From contig CM055095.1 of the NCBI GenBank assembly GCA_029204225.1, positions 41,161,719 through 41,225,718 of the forward strand: a DNA stretch of 64,000 nucleotides. The letters run 5' to 3'. Below are positions 59,208 to 64,000 of the stretch, piece after piece (positions within the stretch are counted from its first letter, which is position 1; each line of letters opens with the position of its first letter). A program made the translations under genes and the position numbers. The stretch is from Diphasiastrum complanatum. Lineage: Eukaryota; Streptophyta; Lycopodiopsida; Lycopodiales; Lycopodiaceae. The notes under the pieces are model-generated. The model saw only the letters and a program-made list of their open reading frames with translations. It did not search any database and was not told where the DNA came from.

Positions 59208-60640
59208 ATAGTTTTATATTTGGGCTATTTTTTGCTATTTGGCTACATTTTTATTTTCTTGTTTGAAATTTTTTAAATTTGACCATCAAAACCCAAAAAA
59301 AAAATATAGCCCAACTTTGTAGATCTATACAAGATTAATCGCGCACACATGAGAATAATCTCACTATGACCTAGTACATAAACATATCATTATCTGGCAA
59401 ATTTTTCCAAAATCCACATATGTTACTCACACACATCACTAAGAATCTTGTAACTCAGCTACTAAAAAAATTCTACTTCTCTGGGAAATCTTTGAGACTA
59501 AGAACACATCCTCTCTCATGACTTTTCCAATCCAACTTACCTCTTACCACCAAATTTCTCCCCCTTAACCAACCCCTTCACTGATCCTAGCATCCAAGCT
59601 AAGATTAGGTTGATTCAATACAGACATTCCAAGATCAAACTTACTCCTATTCCAACAAACGTAATCCAAGCTAAGATTAGTTCAATTCAAAACAAACATT
59701 CCAGGATCAAACTTACTCCTATCTCAACAAACTGGGATTAGTAACTTTCGTTCGTACTTAGTACTACGTTTCATGATATCCAATTTCAAGCCACCTCTAG
59801 TTCTAGATTATTCCATACAATCTCTAGAGAATTTCTCTCATCCAGAAAGTTTCAGTAATGTATCTTACTTTAGATTTATCTAAAAATACTTTGAGATAAT
59901 CATACATCTATACATCATCTTGTTTTCAATCAAAAATTGTGCAACTGATAGGTCCTCTAATAGGATCTTACCCATCACTTCAACCCTCTTTTTTAAAGAA
60001 ATTTCCACATTTCTCATAAAAATTATATAGAGAGATGACACATAATAATATATGAATCATAAAAAGTCAATAATAAGTGCCTTCTCAAAAGGATTCGCTC
60101 TATTATACACATGACGTTTCTTCCCAACATTTTCAATTGAAGTGATAGTAACCATCATCTATCTGAAATCTATCTATGGATAAGAGACAACTACTGGGTT
60201 TTAGAAATTGAGATACACTATATTGGAAATCTCAAATTCCAAGCCTTAACCATACAAATAGTAATTCACTGGCATAATGATAATTTTTCCTCAAAAAAAA
60301 TCTTGCTAGAAGGATCATATGCATTATATCTGATGTCTAGTACTCGAGAAATTCAAAAAAAATTAGGGTTATTTAAAAGGTGAGAAATAGCTATAAGGGC
60401 TTCCGATTTCTAAATTATGAGATATCATTAGAGATCTGAATCTATATCTCAGAATTTTCCAAAATACCTCGCAACAATTAACCAATGGAGTCACCCCTTT
60501 GTATTACCATTATTGTAAATACTAATCACTGGTCTATAGATCACTCTCACACAAGAAATTTCCTTTGGAATCACTAACGTCCCATACCATCAACTTTCTC
60601 TCCAAAAAGTTCTTTGCTTCTAGATCTATTCACCAGAAAA
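59208..60640. other. A/C-rich decayed DNA
   Basis: The plus strand is strongly enriched in A and C. On the minus strand this probably continues the gypsy RT relic, but no domain is legible. A small duplication, AATCCAAGCTAAGATTAG, lies near 59594 and 59661. Confidence 0.4.
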
Positions 60641-60898
60641 TCAAAAAAAATAATTGGTTATCCTATATCCAAATATAGGATCTAATATACAACCAATTCT
60701 AGGAGATACTTCAAACCATCGAATTCTCCCATGTTTCTTAAGTGATTTACTATAGCTGAAAACATCATCCAAGAATACCACTAGGCATAGTATGGACGAG
60801 AAATATTGTTCATAGATTGTTGAAATAACACGTGTATTCATTAAACCAAAAGGACACATTAAGAATTCAAAACAACCGAAGTAATAATAGATGTCCAA
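60641..60898 (-). pseudogene. Gypsy RT palm fragment
   Basis: The minus strand reads YYFGCFEFLMCPFGLMNT, then SSILCLVVFLDDVFSYSKSL. This matches the gypsy RT pattern (YEFLVMPFGLTNAP, then VVFLDDILIYS). The catalytic LDD is intact. The next 60 residues are altered. It derives from a third gypsy copy, of a family different from G1, since G1 has lost this part. Confidence 0.82.
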
Positions 60899-61865
60899 TA
60901 TCTATATCAGATTGGTATGAGAAATTTCATTCCTTCCAAAAGATTCTTAACCACCTTCCGTCTGAAAAGGAAAAAATATATGAATTAAAAAAATCCACAA
61001 ACACCAATTTAACTCTATTCACTAGGAGTAATCTTACTCAAAATTAAACCGTTATAAAGCACGGTACCAAGAATCCCAAAACATCTACTATCGGGTATCT
61101 TTCAAGAAGGAAAAAAACTAATAATTTGCCATCAATCATAAATCCATAAACCTAGTTCATAGACTGACAGTTAGGATTACCCACAAGCAAATTTATCCTT
61201 TCAACCAATTCCTTGGTTACCGATCGAAGAATTGATAACCCCACTTACACTGTCAATTTAGGCAGATTTCCTCCAAAAATTCCTTTTCAAATCAGCTACC
61301 ACTTTTAAAATGGCTATGATCAGACTAAGGTTTAAAAGCCCCTACGCTAATCAACATGTAATAACCACAATATATGCAAATAGCCACACAACCATAAGAT
61401 TGGCCGACTTTTTAACTATTGCCAATGATCCTTCCAGACCAAAGATCTATCCACTATCCTACTTACAGCCTGTCAAATGGCCTTTTGCAATCATCCAAAA
61501 GCTTCAAAAGTTCTGATTTGTAAATTCTTATAGCTCTTCAAACATATTTATAGCCCTCATTTCCACAAAGGCTTCATTTCTCAGCACAGATGCAACAAGC
61601 TTCTTGTAGAGAAATGTTTTTTATGGAGTTTCAAGCAACATAAAGCATCCAACTAAAAGTACTTTATTAGCTTTGGATAAATTGATTCCAATATATCAAC
61701 AAACATCCTGCAACTAAATCTGATTCTAAACTAGCCAAAAAAAACATTATGGAAATACGCAAGCTATTCAAATTCCAACCAAGCAAATTTAGACAACAGG
61801 ACAAGCAAATGGATCTATTAAGGTAGATTCTTGTACACCCTTTAGAAGCTTTCTCAAGGAAACAA
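60899..61865 (-). other. Decayed gypsy flank
   Basis: The minus strand near 60960-60900 gives weak text leading into the RT fragment. Otherwise no domain is legible. Confidence 0.35.
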
Positions 61866-62420
61866 GAAATTTATGAGTAAATTCATACTAATTCATAGCA
61901 TCTTTAACCAGAATCAACCATGTATAAGAGCACTCTACCACAGTTTTGAAAATCACACTAGTAAAAAATATTCTGCCACAAGATGTAGTTCGTTTATGCT
62001 TATGTACGATTTTCAATCTAGATCTCTGGTAGACGTGGAGACGAAGTTTGTTAAGATCCAAAAAGTTGCAGATTTCTTGCATGATATGCAAGAAATGTTG
62101 CAAGTGGCACATGATAGTATTAGAAGTGCTCGAGATAGAGCTAAGCACTATGCTGATCTTAAAAGGTCTCCCTGAGATCTTAAAGTTGACGACTAGGTTT
62201 ATCTTAGAATTCCAAAAGATTATAAAACTCTCTAACTATGGGAAAGCATTATAAGTTCTCTACCAGACATTGTGGACCGTTTCAGATTATAAGAAAAATT
62301 GGTTCTTTAGCTTATGAACTTAATCTTCAAGATAAGTCAACTCCTCATCTGGTGCTTCATGTAAGTCGGTTAAAACTAAGTTTGATGAAGGTGATGTAGT
62401 TGGTTTAGATGAGGATCTTA
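61866..62420 (+). pseudogene. Gypsy integrase C-terminal relic
   Basis: The plus strand reads SSFMLMYDFQSRSLVDVETK, then VADFLHDMQEMLQVAHDSIR and ARDRAKHYADLKRSP (61873-62175). It is followed, in broken frames, by VYLRIPKDYK, GPFQIIRKIGSLAYELNL and HLVLHVSRLKLSL (to 62390). This is the C-terminal half of a chromovirus-type integrase: an end-of-core segment (SPF-..-YG), helical A-D-A-Y-.-RSP stretch, GPF module, and VLHVSRLK. The catalytic core is absent and several stops interrupt it. Confidence 0.85.
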
Positions 62421-62900
62421 CCCACTGGGAGGATTTATTTTTGTGGGGTGCGAGGTGACATATTCAAATTGTACAAGTTAACCATTGATATAGAGATGAT
62501 GTTCGAATTTAGGTATAAATCATGGGTGGTTAGCTGCCAGTGTGGAATAGTTGCTGATTGTTTAGCTATAAGGGTTGTCGGCCAGACTTGGTGGGGCGTT
62601 ACTAAGGCAAGGTGTTGTTTAATGGTGAAAGCACAGGTGGTTGGATGGAGGTTTTTCGTGGGCTAATTCTGTGAGAGATTTGTGTGGGTGTGGCTAGGCA
62701 AAGGTCTTACATCCGGTCTCAAGGGAGATGTGACTTGTGAGGGACCCTATGTATTTGGTTTGTATGTTCATTTATAATGTGCTTGCTTAGACCTAAATAA
62801 TCCGTGATTGTTTGAATTGATTTAGGTGATTTGATCTAGTTTGGAGTGGAGAGAAGAGATTGCATTTGTCAGTGGACAACACAAGATTGGTGCAAAATTA
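62421..62900. other. Non-coding DNA
   Basis: No recognised motif. It joins the integrase tail to a protease piece, so an LTR between them may have been lost. Confidence 0.4.
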
Positions 62901-63260
62901 TTATTTCTATTGGAAAATATTGTGAGGAGGAAGTCAAATTTCATTATTGACTCTGGAGCTTCACATGAGCATAGTGGAACAATTCAGGTTGTCGACCAGG
63001 AATGTGACATCAACCCTCAAAGTGGAAACCGAAAAGGGAGTATTGGACACACAGAAGACAACATTGAACATTCCAGTGTAGATTGGAAGATGGAAAACTA
63101 AACTTAGCTTTCTGATTTTAGAGTTGGATTCATTTGATGTGATTTTGGGCCTCCATTGGTTACATGAACACTTTATTGCAATATTGGGTAGGAGCTCAAA
63201 CTTGGTCCTCTTGGATTACAAGGGATAGATCTGTATGACAAAAGCCCTGTTCAAAGGATG
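62901..63260 (+). pseudogene. Gypsy aspartic protease relic
   Basis: FIIDSGASHEHSG near 62940 holds the Asp-Ser-Gly active site. The second half, LDSFDVILGLHWLHEHFIAI near 63125-63185, is the conserved ILG-W end of the gypsy protease. A stop separates the two halves. The following text to 63420 is not recognised. Confidence 0.8.
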
Positions 63261-63434
63261 CCTGAAGAGTGTCAACATCGAACAAAATCTAGTGGCTGCA
63301 TCATTAATGAAAAGGATGACAAGGTAAAAAAAAGTCAAAGTGTTTCTTTTGTGTTTTTCGAGAGGTTTTATAAGGTGAAATTGAGTGACAAGAAAATCTG
63401 TCGAAAGAAGTAGCAAAAATAGTCATTTCAACAA

Positions 63435-64000
63435 ATGAACTATTTTCAACACCTTCGACTTTTTCACGAAAAATGCGAAGTGAGAGAAAAATGTGAAGGT
63501 TATCTATTTCAACAAGAAACGTCTCCAGTCACTTCCCGAAATATGCAAAGTGAGAGAAAATATGTGATGTTCTCGTCCACGTCAGCGATCCCAAGTTGCC
63601 TGACCATGTACTTAATGTACAACTATCATTCTGTCATTGTAGTTCAACTACTCTTTAAGTACAACAAAGTACTTAGTTAGATGACAAACATTTAATTGTA
63701 ATTAGATACATAGATCCAGTGTATAAATACACCTTCATCACATACTCTATTTGATGCTCCGTCCATGAGATGAATGATTTTGAGCCTCCAAGTTACGCTG
63801 CCATTCTGGTTGTAACTTATTGTTGTGCTTCAGTGTAATATAGCAGCAATATGCCTTTCTATCTATGTATAATGTAGATGAATGTTTATTGTGATTTGAA
63901 TGCACTTCACTTCTGTTTTATCACGCTCGTTTACTCACTCTGATCAAAACACGGACGTCTATGACTCCTCAGGTTCTGACCAGACAATGGTTGTCTTTGA
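63435..64000 (+). other. LTR-like end with TATA box
   Basis: TATAAATA at 63722-63729 is followed by a GT-rich leader (GTTGTAACTTATTGTTGTGC). Upstream, a ~75-bp pair with AATGCGAAGTGAGAGAAAA and AATATGCAAAGTGAGAGAAAA (63470 and 63541) looks like an enhancer-type repeat. It may be an LTR continuing past the window, but no terminal TG or primer-binding site is seen. Confidence 0.4.

Overview
This window is nuclear DNA of a land plant with a large, repeat-laden genome. The evidence is one intact gene for a chloroplast-targeted J-domain protein, a fasciclin-like arabinogalactan fragment, and many plant-type LTR retrotransposons whose primer-binding sites match the usual tRNA-iMet (TGGTATCAGAGC) and TGGCGCCG classes. 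One intact host gene in 64 kb, very long (GA)n, (TA)n and (CA)n tracts and many decayed elements fit a large-genome vascular plant such as a fern or gymnosperm. The sequence alone does not fix the species.

Layout. 1-7790: a defective Ty3/gypsy element (G1, minus strand) inserted into the gag of a Ty1/copia element whose LTR (8333-9079) lies between two internal regions, a tandem-type structure. 9560-12980: a chromodomain-type gypsy remnant and a GC-rich repetitive block. 12981-13625: the J20-like chaperone gene (minus) with an inverted repeat upstream. 14210-29720: mostly anonymous AT-rich DNA with plus-strand copia relics (18965-20100, 24030-25700, 27340-27911), then a minus-strand copia relic with LTR (27912-29720). 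29720-33629: a second gypsy copy (G2) truncated at its pol side. 33630-35360: another copia 3' end. 36868-37686: an isolated LTR with primer-binding site. 38185-39420: a palindrome, a promoter-like TATA box, a short ORF and an array of about eleven hairpin motifs. 39935-41480: giant microsatellites and a tandem duplication. 42508-47658: a full-length, young copia element with both LTRs and a GGGAT target-site duplication, inserted in an older tandem duplication. 48546-49830: minisatellites, then a duplicated 5' fragment of the J20-like gene fused to a copia gag scrap. 51770-52290: a fasciclin-domain fragment between two (AG)n tracts. 53414-56745: an LTR, AT-rich repeats, a CACTA DUF4216 remnant and a copia 3' end. 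57640-59210: tandem repeats, (AT)n and a second copy of a dispersed repeat that also abuts (GA)n at 40 kb. 59210-64000: gypsy remnants on both strands and a TATA-bearing LTR-like end.

The host gene is the only locus that looks functional. It probably encodes a stromal Hsp70 co-chaperone of the J20/DJC26 type. All transposon reading frames carry frameshifts, stops or deletions. The best leads are the hairpin array near 39 kb, the J20 5' duplicate with a near-identical coding start, the dispersed repeat that abuts different microsatellites at both copies, the paired direct and inverted GGCGAAGGTT motifs in the gypsy untranslated regions, and the fasciclin fragment bracketed by microsatellites.
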